64,000 nt of DNA from Paenibacillus ehimensis NBRC 15659 (GTDB lineage: Bacteria > Bacillota > Bacilli > Paenibacillales > NBRC-103111): contig NZ_BILX01000003.1 of the NCBI RefSeq assembly GCF_004000785.1, positions 167,776 through 231,775 of the forward strand, in the 5' to 3' direction. Positions 1 through 8,834 of this stretch are shown piece by piece (the first letter of the stretch is position 1; each line of letters begins with the position of its first letter). The notes under the pieces were generated by a model that searched no databases, was not told where the DNA came from, and was given only the letters and a program-made list of their open reading frames with translations. The translations under genes and the position numbers were made by a program.

Positions 1-1445
1 CAGTAACGGATGACATCCTTTTCCGTCAAAGCAAGCCCCTCTTCCATGACCACTAGAGCCTTCAAGCTGCTGACCTTGTCCGGATCGTGCCTGCCGATCA
101 CCGCAGCCTCAATGACGCCGGGCATCTGACACAAGCGCTCCTCCACCTCCTCCGGACTGAACCGGAAGCCTTGCGCTTTCAGCATCTTGTCTTTGCGTCC
201 GACAAAATACAGGTAGCCTTCCTCGTCCAGCTTCCCGAGATCGCCGGTATACAGCGCCCCGTCCCGGAACATTTCGCTTGTCTTCGCCGGGTCGTTCCAG
301 TAGCCCGGAGACACGAACGCGCCCCGGTGCACGATTTCGCCGGTCTCGCCCGGACCGCACAAGCGGCCGTCCTCGTCTTCGACGGTAATGTCCACGCCGG
401 GCAAAGGCTTGCCCACCGACGGGATTTTGCGCTCAAAATCCTCGGGAAGCAGGCAGGTGGAACGAAACGCCTCCGTCATGCCGTACATCATGTAAAATTT
501 CGTCTGCTTCAGCAGAGCCTTTAATTTCATTAGCTCATCATGGGGAAAAGGTTCGCCGATAACCGAGATGTATCTGAGGTGAGGGTATTGGTGCTTCGCC
601 AATGGAGAATGTTTTTGGAGGAGCATCCTCCAAAGCGACGGTACGCCGTGGAGGCCGGTAATCTGCTCGCGAAGCATCGTTTCCACGATATCATGAGGGA
701 AAAGAGATTCCTGCAAAACCAAGGTTCCGCCTGCATACAGCATGGTGAACAATTGACTGAGCGCGCCGTCGAACGAAAACGGGGTCACGCTGATCAGCCG
801 GTCGGCCGCCCGGTTTTCCAAAACCTGTGCGGACGTAACCGTCGCCTCGCTAAAAATCCGGTGCGTCACCACAATGCCCTTCGGCTTTCCGGTGGAACCG
901 GAGGTATACAGAATCGCCGCCGGATCGTCGTCCTGCACGGCCGCCTGAAGGCTGCCCGCGAAATCCGCACACTGCAAAATGTCTTCCAGCGCATAATCAT
1001 GTTCATATTCCGACCGGTCGCTGTGCTGCGCCTTCGCCTGAGATAATCTTACGATCAACTCGATGGTACTTTCCTCCAGACCGGCTTGATTCAACACGCC
1101 GATCCGGCTGTCATGAACGAACAGCGCCCGCATCCCGCAATCCATGGCGATATGGCGAAGCTGCTCGCTTTTGAAATGGGGATTGATATGGACGAAGATC
1201 GTCCCCATCTTCATTGCCGCCAGGATGACGACGATTTCTTCGAGGCATTTGGCCGAAAAAATGCCCAGCCGGTCTCCTTTGCGAATGCCTTGGGAGAGCA
1301 AAAATTGCGCGAGCCGGGTCGAGGCCTCGTCAACCTCGCGAAAGGTCATCCGCCTGTGCTTCTCGATGAACGCTTCCTTGTGCGGATCGTCTGCCGCAGC
1401 CTTGAACAACATGTCGGGAATCAGCATACGGCTCCCCGCCTTCAT
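1..1445 (-). CDS. AMP-forming acyl/aminoacyl ligase, 3' end outside window
   Basis: Adenylate-forming enzyme (ANL superfamily) that should activate a carboxylic acid with ATP and probably load it on the carrier protein encoded just upstream. The reading frame is open from an ATG at 1445 to the left edge (481 codons seen; family usually about 500-550). Visible motifs: the phosphate loop LYTSGSTGKPKG near residue 178, a MYGMTE motif near 320, YTGDLG near 400 and a GRKDKMLKAQGFRFSP hinge near 417. An Asp in SFDGALSQL sits where amino-acid-activating A domains keep the residue that binds the alpha-amino group, while MYGMTE is more typical of acyl-CoA ligases, so the substrate class is open. The start overlaps the stop of the ACP gene (ATGA), indicating translational coupling. 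Family certain, substrate unknown. Confidence 0.85.
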   Translation of the reverse strand, partial: MKAGSRMLIPDMLFKAAADDPHKEAFIEKHRRMTFREVDEASTRLAQFLLSQGIRKGDRLGIFSAKCLEEIVVILAAMKMGTIFVHINPHFKSEQLRHIAMDCGMRALFVHDSRIGVLNQAGLEESTIELIVRLSQAKAQHSDRSEYEHDYALEDILQCADFAGSLQAAVQDDDPAAILYTSGSTGKPKGIVVTHRIFSEATVTSAQVLENRAADRLISVTPFSFDGALSQLFTMLYAGGTLVLQESLFPHDIVETMLREQITGLHGVPSLWRMLLQKHSPLAKHQYPHLRYISVIGEPFPHDELMKLKALLKQTKFYMMYGMTEAFRSTCLLPEDFERKIPSVGKPLPGVDITVEDEDGRLCGPGETGEIVHRGAFVSPGYWNDPAKTSEMFRDGALYTGDLGKLDEEGYLYFVGRKDKMLKAQGFRFSPEEVEERLCQMPGVIEAAVIGRHDPDKVSSLKALVVMEEGLALTEKDVIRY

Positions 1446-1675
1446 GACCTTAACCGCTCGACCAGCGACACGACACCGTTCATCGTTCCGAGGCTCTCCA
1501 TGTTCACGTCATCCTCGGAAATGCTCACCCGAAACGTTTCTTCCAAAAAAGAAATCAAATCCAGCACGTCCAGCGAGGTCAGCAAGCCTGCTTCGAACAG
1601 ATTCAGCGAAGGGTCGGTTACAGGCTCATGGGTTAGCTCGCGAATATAATCGGAAATTTGTTCTCGTACCGTCAT
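1442..1675 (-). CDS. Free-standing acyl carrier protein
   Basis: A 77-residue carrier protein that would carry an acyl or aminoacyl group on phosphopantetheine while the neighbouring ligase and ETF-linked enzymes act on it. The attachment serine is about residue 34 in the motif LTSLDVLDL, at the usual place for an ACP of this size. I chose the ATG at 1675 because GGAGG lies nine bases upstream; an in-frame ATG at 1702 lacks a comparable site. It ends with an ATGA overlap into the ligase gene, and 57 bases separate it from the ETF alpha stop, so it is one transcription unit. It could equally be called a peptidyl carrier protein; the sequence cannot separate the two. Confidence 0.85.
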   Translation of the reverse strand: MTVREQISDYIRELTHEPVTDPSLNLFEAGLLTSLDVLDLISFLEETFRVSISEDDVNMESLGTMNGVVSLVERLRS

Positions 1676-1732
1676 CGGTTTGCGCCTCCCGCACTTTTCC
1701 ATTTTCCATCATGGGACAATCCCTCTGCTTGG

Positions 1733-2995
1733 TTACATCATCATCTGCTGCTTCTCCGCTTTCAGCGTCTCGATAAAAGCCGGGATCACTTCGAACAGAT
1801 CGCCTACAATCCCGTAGGTGGCCAGATCGAATATGGGCGCATTCGGATCGGAATTGATCGCAATGATCGTTTCGGCCTCCTCCATCCCCACCGTATGCTG
1901 GAGCGCCCCGGAAATCCCGCAGGCAAAATAGACGCGGGGCTTGACGATGCTTCCGGTTTGGCCAATTTGATGGGAAGGGTGAATCCAGCCCAGATCCACG
2001 GCGGCCCGGGTAGCGCCCACACTGGCCCCGATCGCTTCCGCGAATTCGTAGATGAGCGGAAGGTTCTCCGCCTTCTTGATCCCCCGCCCCACCGCAACGA
2101 TCGTATCGGCCTGCAGCAGATTGGCGGGGTCCGCTCTTCCTTTCACGACTTCCAAAATTTCCAGCACGGACTTGGATACGCGAATCTGCGAGCTCATATC
2201 CCTCACGATGCCGTTGGGCACGCTTACTTTCGACGCCGGCCGGAATACGTGCTCCTTGATCGTCGCCATTTGCGGTCTTTGGTGCGGAATGATAATTTTC
2301 GCGACGATGCTTCCGCCGTAAGCCGGTCTCGTGACAACCAGATTGCCCGTTTCCATGTCGAGCGATAGGCTGATACAGTCGGCGCACAACCCGGTATTTA
2401 GCCGTGCGGCGACTCTCGGGAAGATCGAACGGCCGCGCCGGGTACCGCTTCCGAGCACGATGGCCGGCTTCAGCTCGGCAAGCAGCTCGCTCATGCAGCG
2501 CGCTTCCGCATCCTCCGCATAGAGCCGCAGCTTCGGGCTGTCGACCAGCCATACCTCATCGACGCCAAGCTCGAGCAGCTCGCCGGTCAAATGGCCGACT
2601 TCGCTGCCGATAAGAACAGCCGATACCGGCAGTCCCGTTCCTTCGGTCAATTGCCTCGCAGCCCCGATCACCTCCGCCACCGAAGGAACAAGCGCTCCGT
2701 CGGCATGCTCCGCGTAGACGCAAATGCCGCTAAACGACGCTTCGTTACTCTTGATGCCCGGTTCGTCGGGCATAGACCAGTCGTCCATGGAATCTCCGGG
2801 CCTAAAGCCATCCGGCATGGAATCGTCGACGATGGCATCCGCCGGGCATACCGGCACGCAGGAGCCGCAAACGACGCACCGGTCGTGATCGACATACGCC
2901 TGGGCATCCACCAAGCTCAACGCTTCAAAGGGACAAAGCTGCACACAGGTTCCGCATCCGATGCAATTCGATGGAAGAATGCGAATTTGGCTCAT
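1733..2995 (-). CDS. etfA: Electron transfer flavoprotein alpha subunit with N-terminal ferredoxin domain
   Basis: Alpha subunit of an electron transfer flavoprotein (420 aa), which takes electrons from an acyl-CoA/acyl-ACP dehydrogenase-type flavoenzyme. Residues 11-50 hold two complete [4Fe-4S] motifs (CIGCGTCVQLCP and CVVCGSCVPVCP), an added ferredoxin domain absent from the ordinary housekeeping subunit. The C-terminal FAD domain is clear: GRGIKKAENLPL, then SHQIGQTGSIVKP, then YFACGISGALQH. The start at 2995 follows GGGAG at a six-base spacing and overlaps the etfB stop (ATGA); an upstream in-frame extension has no such site. Ferredoxin-fused alpha subunits are known in anaerobic caffeyl-CoA and related Etf complexes, where electron bifurcation can occur; whether that applies here is inference. 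Confidence 0.9.
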   Translation of the reverse strand: MSQIRILPSNCIGCGTCVQLCPFEALSLVDAQAYVDHDRCVVCGSCVPVCPADAIVDDSMPDGFRPGDSMDDWSMPDEPGIKSNEASFSGICVYAEHADGALVPSVAEVIGAARQLTEGTGLPVSAVLIGSEVGHLTGELLELGVDEVWLVDSPKLRLYAEDAEARCMSELLAELKPAIVLGSGTRRGRSIFPRVAARLNTGLCADCISLSLDMETGNLVVTRPAYGGSIVAKIIIPHQRPQMATIKEHVFRPASKVSVPNGIVRDMSSQIRVSKSVLEILEVVKGRADPANLLQADTIVAVGRGIKKAENLPLIYEFAEAIGASVGATRAAVDLGWIHPSHQIGQTGSIVKPRVYFACGISGALQHTVGMEEAETIIAINSDPNAPIFDLATYGIVGDLFEVIPAFIETLKAEKQQMMM

Positions 2996-3810
2996 GTGAA
3001 AACTCCCGTTCTTTTGTCGTCGCAGGCCCCGATTTTGGACAAAATATGGGCTGCGCATTGTTGGTCATCCGCATAGCGGATGATTTCCCCGTTGGCCGTC
3101 CTCTCCTTTCCGGCCGGGTGGTATACGCCGACGACTCGGGTAGGCGATCCGCCCAGACCGACCCGTCCCTGCTCAATCCCCAAATCGTCAGGGCCCCAAA
3201 CCGGGATCTTCGCTGTCTTGGCCTTCATCAGGCCCACAACCGAAGGAATCCGCGGTTGGTTGATATGCTTGCGGATGCACAGCAGCGCCGGCAAAGGCAG
3301 CTTGATCGTGATTTCGCGGTCCTCCAGCTCCCGTTTGACCACCATTCCCCGGTCGTCATGCGCGGAGCAGATTTCGCTTACGTTCGCCACATGCACGATG
3401 CCGAGCTGCTCTGCCAGACTCGGGCCGACTTGGCCGGTTTCCCCGTCCAGCGACTGCTCGCCGGTCAACACGAGTTGGAAGCCGCCCAATTTGCGAATCC
3501 CTGCCGCCAGCGTATACGAAGTGGCCAATGTATCCGCCCCGGCAAATTCCCGGCCCGACAACAGGACGATCCGATCGACGCCCAAAGCGGCGATGTCGCG
3601 AAGCTGCTCGTGGCATTTTTCCGGTCCCATCGACAGGCACGTTACGGTCCCACCGTACCGGTCCTTCAATTTCAGCGCTTCTTCCACGGCATAATAATCG
3701 TTCGCGTTGTTGACGAGCTGGCTCGCTTCCCGGCTTGTACCGCCCGTTTCTTTGCTTTCGTCCGCCATATCGTGCAGCATCACTTGTTTGACGCAGACTA
3801 CAATGTTCAC
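2992..3810 (-). CDS. etfB: Electron transfer flavoprotein beta subunit
   Basis: Beta subunit of the electron transfer flavoprotein (272 aa); it binds AMP or a second flavin and pairs with the ferredoxin-type alpha subunit encoded directly downstream. The N terminus NIVVCVKQV, the central TGEQSLDGETGQVGPSLAE and the LPALLCIRKHINQPRIPS stretch are characteristic of the EtfB/FixA family. The start is a GTG at 3810 with GGAGG six bases upstream. The stop overlaps the alpha start by four bases, so the two subunits should be made in equal amounts. It is the first gene of the left-hand operon; no acyl dehydrogenase is visible in the window and one would be expected beyond the left edge. Confidence 0.92.
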   Translation of the reverse strand: MNIVVCVKQVMLHDMADESKETGGTSREASQLVNNANDYYAVEEALKLKDRYGGTVTCLSMGPEKCHEQLRDIAALGVDRIVLLSGREFAGADTLATSYTLAAGIRKLGGFQLVLTGEQSLDGETGQVGPSLAEQLGIVHVANVSEICSAHDDRGMVVKRELEDREITIKLPLPALLCIRKHINQPRIPSVVGLMKAKTAKIPVWGPDDLGIEQGRVGLGGSPTRVVGVYHPAGKERTANGEIIRYADDQQCAAHILSKIGACDDKRTGVFT

Positions 3811-3856
3811 CGAAAGCCTCCTTCCGAATACCTCAATATCTGGGCCCTTGATACAT

Positions 3857-3862
3857 ATTATA
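3857..3862 (-). promoter_or_regulatory. Possible -10 element for the ETF-ACP-ligase operon
   Basis: On the minus strand TATAAT lies 46 bases upstream of the etfB GTG, inside an AT-rich run. I see no convincing -35 hexamer at the right distance, so this is only a candidate; an activator may be needed. Confidence 0.3.
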
Positions 3863-3983
3863 TATACTTTGGGTATTTTTGGTAGTGATCGTTTTCACAA
3901 ACTTTGTTAACATTCTGCAAACGAAACGAAATCGCCTGACTGTTCAAGGCGGCAAGTTTTAGACTGACCCTCGAGAAAAGGGA

Positions 3984-4035
3984 AAGCGGCAGCTCGGAAC
4001 ACGAAAATAAAGTTCCAGACTACCGCTCCTTTATT
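3984..4035. repeat. Dispersed hairpin repeat, copy 1
   Basis: Imperfect inverted repeat of about 50 bases: AGCGGCAG-CTCGGAAC ... GTTCCAGACTACCGCT. It is alike in sequence and spacing to copies near 5079 and 15722. It lies just past the HxlR stop; read on the minus strand it is a GC-rich stem followed by TTTCCCTTTT, so it may end HxlR transcription. Confidence 0.7.
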
Positions 4036-4061
4036 CAACTAACGTTACCCGTTCGCGTATT

Positions 4062-4433
4062 CTATTCATCCATTGCATCATTTGTGTGCGGTTCTACGGA
4101 ATGATTCGGACCGTATAACTCATTTAAATGTTCGATATGAGCTACTCCCCAATCATTTAACGCCTGCAAAATGGGTTCCATCCCTTTACCGTATTCTGTG
4201 ATGGAGTATTCCACCTTGGGGGGAATTTGGCGATAGATCTCACGATGAACAATATCGTGATACTCCAACTCCCGTAATTGTTGGGTCAGCATTTTTTTGG
4301 TTATCTCCGGTATCGCTTTTTGAAGCTCGCTAAATCTCATGGTTCCGTTTGAAAAAAGGCGAAGCAGAATAACTGGCTTCCATTTCCCGACAAGGATCTC
4401 CAACGCCGTCTCGAATTTACAAAAGGTAGACAT
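4062..4433 (-). CDS. HxlR-family winged-helix transcriptional regulator
   Basis: Dimeric DNA-binding regulator of 123 aa in the HxlR (DUF24, MarR-like) family, whose members often sense electrophiles or redox change through an N-terminal cysteine. The only cysteine is Cys5 (MSTFCKFE), consistent with that mode. Family hallmarks are GKWKPVILLRLFSNGTMRFSEL, KMLTQQLRELE and VEYSITEYGK. The start follows AAGGGGAGGG by seven bases. It is divergent from DoxX, with a candidate operator at 4494-4505 between them, so it most likely controls doxX and itself. The inducing signal cannot be read from sequence. Confidence 0.9.
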   Translation of the reverse strand: MSTFCKFETALEILVGKWKPVILLRLFSNGTMRFSELQKAIPEITKKMLTQQLRELEYHDIVHREIYRQIPPKVEYSITEYGKGMEPILQALNDWGVAHIEHLNELYGPNHSVEPHTNDAMDE

Positions 4434-4493
4434 GATTATACCCTCCCCTTCTTTGCTGGCCTTAGGTTTCTTTTTGTATACTACGTTTATTTT

Positions 4494-4505
4494 AAGTAAC
4501 TACTT
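4494..4505. promoter_or_regulatory. Candidate HxlR operator
   Basis: Palindrome AAGTA-AC-TACTT in the divergent hxlR/doxX intergenic region. Bacillus YodB-type members of this family bind short TACT/AGTA-type dyads, so this is a reasonable operator candidate. No direct evidence. Confidence 0.45.
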
Positions 4506-4646
4506 CCTGAAGCGATTGCTATAGATTATTATGCAGCTAGAGCTCAATAGACACAAGAGGAGGCGATTAAAGAAAAAGCAGTATGGATTATCGTTCGTTA
4601 GGTTGGGATAGCAATAGATGAAATTGATAAGGAGTTGGCGTAATTC

Positions 4647-5015
4647 ATGAATGTCGTGTTATGGATCGCACAAGGGATATTAGCATTAGGATTTGTTTAT
4701 TCTGGTTGGTTGAAGGCGTTTCAGTATGAAGCAGCAAAAACGTCCTGGACATGGGTAAGCGATGTTCCCAAAGATCTTGTTTTCTTTATTGGATTAGTGG
4801 AATTGCTTGGAGCAATAGGTTTAATTTTGCCTCAAGCTACAAAAATCGTCCCTGTTTTGGCGCCGCTTGCCGCGGCCGGACTTGCTGCCATCGTGCTTTT
4901 CGGTGCCGTATTCCATATGATGCGCGGCGAGTATGGAGAAATTGTCGTGAATATCATTTTCTTAGCGTTTGCCCTATTTGTTGCGATTGGCCGTTTAAAG
5001 TGGATGCTATCGTAA
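4647..5015 (+). CDS. DoxX-family small membrane protein
   Basis: Integral membrane protein of 122 aa with four hydrophobic segments (about residues 5-20, 45-62, 68-88 and 95-115). It belongs to the DoxX/DoxD-like group: IAQGILALGFVYSGWLKAF near the N terminus, then GLVELLGAIGLILP. Such proteins are often paired with HxlR or MarR regulators and linked to thiol or quinone stress, but the biochemical role is poorly defined. AAGGAG lies upstream of the ATG at a slightly long spacing. A hairpin (repeat copy 2) follows the stop and can serve as its terminator. The region is visibly AT-richer than flanking genes, a hint of acquisition. Confidence 0.85.
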   Translation: MNVVLWIAQGILALGFVYSGWLKAFQYEAAKTSWTWVSDVPKDLVFFIGLVELLGAIGLILPQATKIVPVLAPLAAAGLAAIVLFGAVFHMMRGEYGEIVVNIIFLAFALFVAIGRLKWMLS

Positions 5016-5078
5016 TTCGATAAACACGGACGTGACTATGGTTCATATTGGCCTTAAATCTAGAATGACTCGAAAATC

Positions 5079-5138
5079 GAAAGCAGCGGCAGCCTTGGAC
5101 TGGAAAATTACGTTCTAGATTGCCGCTGCTTTATTAAG
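5079..5138. repeat. Dispersed hairpin repeat, copy 2
   Basis: Second copy of the repeat seen at 3984 and 15722: AGCAGCGGCAGCC ... GATTGCCGCTGCT, followed by TTATT on the plus strand. It stands between doxX and a MerR gene that has lost its 5' end. Confidence 0.7.
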
Positions 5139-5149
5139 CTGACTCGTCT

Positions 5150-5551
5150 TTGTTCGTTGAGAAATCGCACGACACCGAATCAATTTCGGCTTCAACTTCG
5201 TTCCGTCCACCCGCCGCACTTCGATACTATGAAAGCGAGGGACTTCTCCCTTATGTAAAGCGTAACGAAAATGGAAAACGCATATATGACCAAGAAGATT
5301 TAGAGTGGATTCATTTTACTACCGCGCTTCGAGCAACAGGAATGCCAATCGCTCAAATCCAGGAATATGTAAACTTATATAAAGAGGGAGATCACACGAT
5401 TTCAATACGTAAAAAAATGATGTTAACTCATAAATCAGAAATAGAGAAAAAAATAAAAGAACTTTACTACAATTTAGATAAAATCAATTATAAATTGGCA
5501 TTATACGATGTTCTTGAAGCTCAAATGGATCACAAAACGATTAAAATTTGA
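5150..5551 (+). pseudogene. MerR-family regulator, N terminus lost
   Basis: The frame encodes most of a MerR regulator: ALRYYESEGLLP, NGKRIYDQEDLEWI, ATGMPIAQIQEYV and a long C-terminal helix with a KKIKELYYNLDKI coiled-coil segment. The first helix-turn-helix residues (usually MxxYTIxEVAxxxG) are missing or garbled (SISASTSFRPPA), and the only start-type codon is a TTG without a ribosome binding site. Repeat copy 2 ends about 12 bases upstream. I read it as a 5'-truncated remnant; an assembly error is less likely because no frame restores the missing part. Confidence 0.65.
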
Positions 5552-5751
5552 CCTTTCGTATAAACGAACCTGGGCAGGTGCCTCATGTTTATATTGAAAC
5601 ACTCAGGGATCATGGCAGTTCTACAGGGTTTCAAAGAGAAATGTATCCATGGATACAGATCACTCGCCTTTTGTATTGGCGTATCACTGAGTTGGACTGG
5701 ATGAAAGAACTTTATTTTCCCATACCAGACTGCATCGTTTGCCAGCGAAAA

Positions 5752-5791
5752 AACAGACCCTCGCCCGCGGGCGGCGGCAAAGGTCTGTTTC
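5752..5791 (-). terminator. Rho-independent terminator after the GH87 gene
   Basis: On the minus strand, a stem CAGACC ... GGTCTG enclosing a GC-rich inner hairpin (GCCGCCCGCGGGCG) is followed by TTTTTT, directly after the stop of the glucanase gene. The rest of 5552-5751 shows no recognisable gene. Confidence 0.8.
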
Positions 5792-5795
5792 CCGG

Positions 5796-8700
5796 TTAAG
5801 GCTTGACTGTCACCGTGAAGGTGGAAGTCGTATTTTTGATGTTCGTTGTTCCGGGCCCCATATTCAAGAACTTCAGATTGTTGAATACGGCTGAGCCTAC
5901 CGCCGGTCCTCCTTCGATTTCGTTGGCCCAGATGCCGAAGCCCGATTTGGCGTCATACGCATCCCCGCTCTTGCGGACGCCCGAAATCGTCACGTTGGAA
6001 AAGACCGTGTCGGTGACGGGATTTTCGGGAGAAGCTCCGTTGTACTTCGTTTGGAACATGATCCCGTGATAGGTCGGATCGACGATATCCATATCACGTA
6101 TGCGGATGCCGCGGAACTCCTTCGAGGCCGAGAACAACCAGATCGCCGGGAACGTTTGATTGCCCCAGAAGTGCCCGCCCGTGCGGACCAGCGATATATT
6201 CTCGATGGTCGTTTGCGGCGAAGCGCCGAATCCCCGGAACGGGTAGCCAAAATCCAAGGAGCTAACCGTCACGCCGGAATAAACCAACGTGTCCGCGATA
6301 TAAATGTTCCGGAACGTATTGCCGGTGCCCCCGTAGACGGCCAGACCGGCCGCACGCCAGGTGACGAGCGAGGTTAAGTTTTCGAATACGTTGCCTGCAT
6401 TGTCATCCGGCGCTCCCGCATCTACGGCGTTAAATAAAGCGAAGCTGTCGTCCCCTGTTCCGCGGGTCTCGACGTTGGTGACGAGATTGTTCGTGCTTCC
6501 GTTCGTAAAATTGATGCCATCGGCGAATACGTTGCGGATTCGGGCGTTTTTGATTACCGTACGGTCGACATTTTGCCCCCAGAACATACAAATCTGGTGC
6601 TCCACCCAAACGTTGTCGATCGTCATGTCGGCGACGTTCGTGAAGCCGAATACTTTCCCCGGACCGTCAATCCGCGCAACATAGTTGCCGAAATACGCAA
6701 AGTTCGCAAAGGTGGAGCCGTTGGCGCCGGAGCCTGCATGAAAGCCGATATCGGTGTTCGTCTGATTCGCCGGAGCTACGAATTTCGTATACCAGGGGCC
6801 GGCGCCGATAACCTTTACCGGTTTGCCGTAGACCTGAAACTTGGAACCCGTTTCGTAGGTGCCCGCAGGAAGATACACGCCGACCAGCTTGCTGGCCGGG
6901 TCCATACGCACGCGATCCAACGCATCTTGGACAGCTTGGTGCGACGTGTTGGCCGGCGTGACGTATTTGGCCGGGTCGGGATTGGCAAGAGGCGATACCT
7001 GCTCCAAGCTGATAAAATCGATGGCGTACGTCGTTGTGTTGGCAGGGTCCTTTTGCAGCTTGATCGTGCTTCCTTTGGGAATCGTTTGATCGAACATGAT
7101 ATTCGCTTCGTCATAAATATGCCTTGGAGCGCCAGAGCCGGGCGAATTGTCCGGCGAGGTTTCGCTGCCGTAAAGCCACATATACTTGGAAGTCAGGTCG
7201 ATCGATTTGGCATAGCTGCCATTGACATAAATATTGAGTGTGGAATGGATTCCGCCGCCGCCAGGGGCGTCGGGAATGGAAAAGCGCATCACCAGCGTAT
7301 TCGTGTCGGCTTTCGTCGTGAACTGCACGAAGCTGCCCGTCGTATTCAAGGTCACCGCCTTCCGTCCGGAAGCCTCGCCGGCCAAATCGCCGACATTGCG
7401 GTTCGGACCTGCGATGGCCGCCCCGCCGCCGATCTCGCCGTCCTCCGCTTCATAAATATCGTAAGGCATGGTTGCGCCTCTTGTCGGAATCGGAGTCGTC
7501 GGATTGGAGAACTTAAACCAATTCAGATTGAACAGGTTGGAGCCGCCCGTAAACTTGAGATAAAGGTCGTGTACCCCGCTGATGGAGTTGATTCCGCATG
7601 ATTTCGTGATCCAGGTCTGCCATCCGCCCGTGCCCGGCAAGACGCACGTACCGGCGAGCGTGCCTGTGAGGCTGTCCAAGCGAACCTCGACCGTTCCTCC
7701 CGCGGTATTGCTCGCCGCTCTGGCCTCGAAAATCGAGGCTCTGGTTCCGAAGTCGATGTTTTTATAGACGACGTAATCCCCTTCGTCGATATGGCTGATA
7801 CTCAATCCGCCTTCGCCGGAGCTTTCGGTCTCGACGCCGGATTGACCGTCGTAGCTTTCAGCCTCGATGGCGGCAAAAGCGGACCTTGGCTCCGATCCGG
7901 TGCCTTCGGTGATCTGAAGCTGATCCAGGTTCACGTTACCCGAATCGCCGGGATCATATTTGTACGTTATCGTATTGCTGCCGGCGTTTAATTTTACGCT
8001 CTCCGACTTGGTCGACCAGGTGTCCCAGTTTGCCAAGGAAGGCAGCGTCGTTTGCTTGATTTTCGTTCCATTGACGTACAGGCTGAGCGTGCGGTTTCCG
8101 CCCATGGCGTTCGCATATCTCAACTTGGCGTTGTAGCTGCCTGCGGAGCTTACGGTTACCGTAAACTGCGTCGCTGCTCCCTGATTCCCGTAGCCGTCGA
8201 CAAATCCGCTCCCGGTATAGCCGGCATGATCGGTGTTGACTTTGGCTCCGTCCGACAATTGGGCCGACTCCGCTTCATAGGTGCCCGGCGGTGGCGGTGT
8301 CGTTTGGCCGTATACTTCCAGCTCGGATACTTGCGCCGCCGGCCAGCCGGTATTCGCGGTAAAATGCAGCTTCACGTATCTTGCGTCGGCCTTCGCGAAG
8401 GAGATCGTTACGGCGTTTCCGCCGGCAGGATCGAACGAATACGCGGAGGAAGCGGTCAACGTGCCGTAGTTGACATCGTCCGTACTGCCCATAACGGATA
8501 AGGTTTGAGAGCGCTGCTCCCAACCGGGCGGCAGACGGAGAACGACTTGATTGATCGCGCTGACGGCGCCGAGATCGACACGCAGCCACTGCGGAAAAGC
8601 ATTGTTCGCGCTTTCCCAATAGGTCGCGGGATTGCCGTCGTTCGCGTTCGCCGCATGATAGACATCGACGGCGCTGCTCGCAGTAATCGGTTTGCCTGCA

Positions 8701-8822
8701 GCCAAATTCGTTGCGGCCTGCGCCTTCTCCGGAACCCATCCGACCTGAGTAAGCACCAAACAAAAAACAAGTATCCACATCGGAACATTTGGCTTTCTCT
8801 TTAAGCGAAACGGCATAATCAT
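5796..8822 (-). CDS. Secreted GH87 alpha-1,3-glucanase (mycodextranase type) with carbohydrate-binding modules
   Basis: Extracellular enzyme of 1008 aa expected to hydrolyse alpha-1,3-glucan (mutan, fungal wall glucan, nigeran). Order: signal peptide 1-36 (hydrophobic core, cleavage after KAQA), discoidin/CBM32-like domain about 37-178, CBM35/CBM6-like domain starting YEAESAQLSDGA about 185-315, a CBM6-like domain starting AIEAESYDG about 320-450, then a unit beginning YDIYEAEDGEIGGGA and a right-handed beta-helix catalytic region to the end. Asp768 (ADGINF) and Asp791-Asp792 (GTGDDSFA) have the one-plus-adjacent-pair spacing of the three catalytic aspartates known in GH87. Start at 8822: GGAGG with seven-base spacing; longer in-frame starts lack one. 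Last gene of the sugar locus. Family high confidence; exact linkage is inference. Confidence 0.88.
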   Translation of the reverse strand: MIMPFRLKRKPNVPMWILVFCLVLTQVGWVPEKAQAATNLAAGKPITASSAVDVYHAANANDGNPATYWESANNAFPQWLRVDLGAVSAINQVVLRLPPGWEQRSQTLSVMGSTDDVNYGTLTASSAYSFDPAGGNAVTISFAKADARYVKLHFTANTGWPAAQVSELEVYGQTTPPPPGTYEAESAQLSDGAKVNTDHAGYTGSGFVDGYGNQGAATQFTVTVSSAGSYNAKLRYANAMGGNRTLSLYVNGTKIKQTTLPSLANWDTWSTKSESVKLNAGSNTITYKYDPGDSGNVNLDQLQITEGTGSEPRSAFAAIEAESYDGQSGVETESSGEGGLSISHIDEGDYVVYKNIDFGTRASIFEARAASNTAGGTVEVRLDSLTGTLAGTCVLPGTGGWQTWITKSCGINSISGVHDLYLKFTGGSNLFNLNWFKFSNPTTPIPTRGATMPYDIYEAEDGEIGGGAAIAGPNRNVGDLAGEASGRKAVTLNTTGSFVQFTTKADTNTLVMRFSIPDAPGGGGIHSTLNIYVNGSYAKSIDLTSKYMWLYGSETSPDNSPGSGAPRHIYDEANIMFDQTIPKGSTIKLQKDPANTTTYAIDFISLEQVSPLANPDPAKYVTPANTSHQAVQDALDRVRMDPASKLVGVYLPAGTYETGSKFQVYGKPVKVIGAGPWYTKFVAPANQTNTDIGFHAGSGANGSTFANFAYFGNYVARIDGPGKVFGFTNVADMTIDNVWVEHQICMFWGQNVDRTVIKNARIRNVFADGINFTNGSTNNLVTNVETRGTGDDSFALFNAVDAGAPDDNAGNVFENLTSLVTWRAAGLAVYGGTGNTFRNIYIADTLVYSGVTVSSLDFGYPFRGFGASPQTTIENISLVRTGGHFWGNQTFPAIWLFSASKEFRGIRIRDMDIVDPTYHGIMFQTKYNGASPENPVTDTVFSNVTISGVRKSGDAYDAKSGFGIWANEIEGGPAVGSAVFNNLKFLNMGPGTTNIKNTTSTFTVTVKP

Positions 8823-8834
8823 AAGCCTGCCTCC

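Noticed and set aside
5548..5799. Plus-strand frame of 83 codons before the GH87 stop
   Set aside because: No ribosome binding site or family likeness, and its 3' third is the glucanase terminator.
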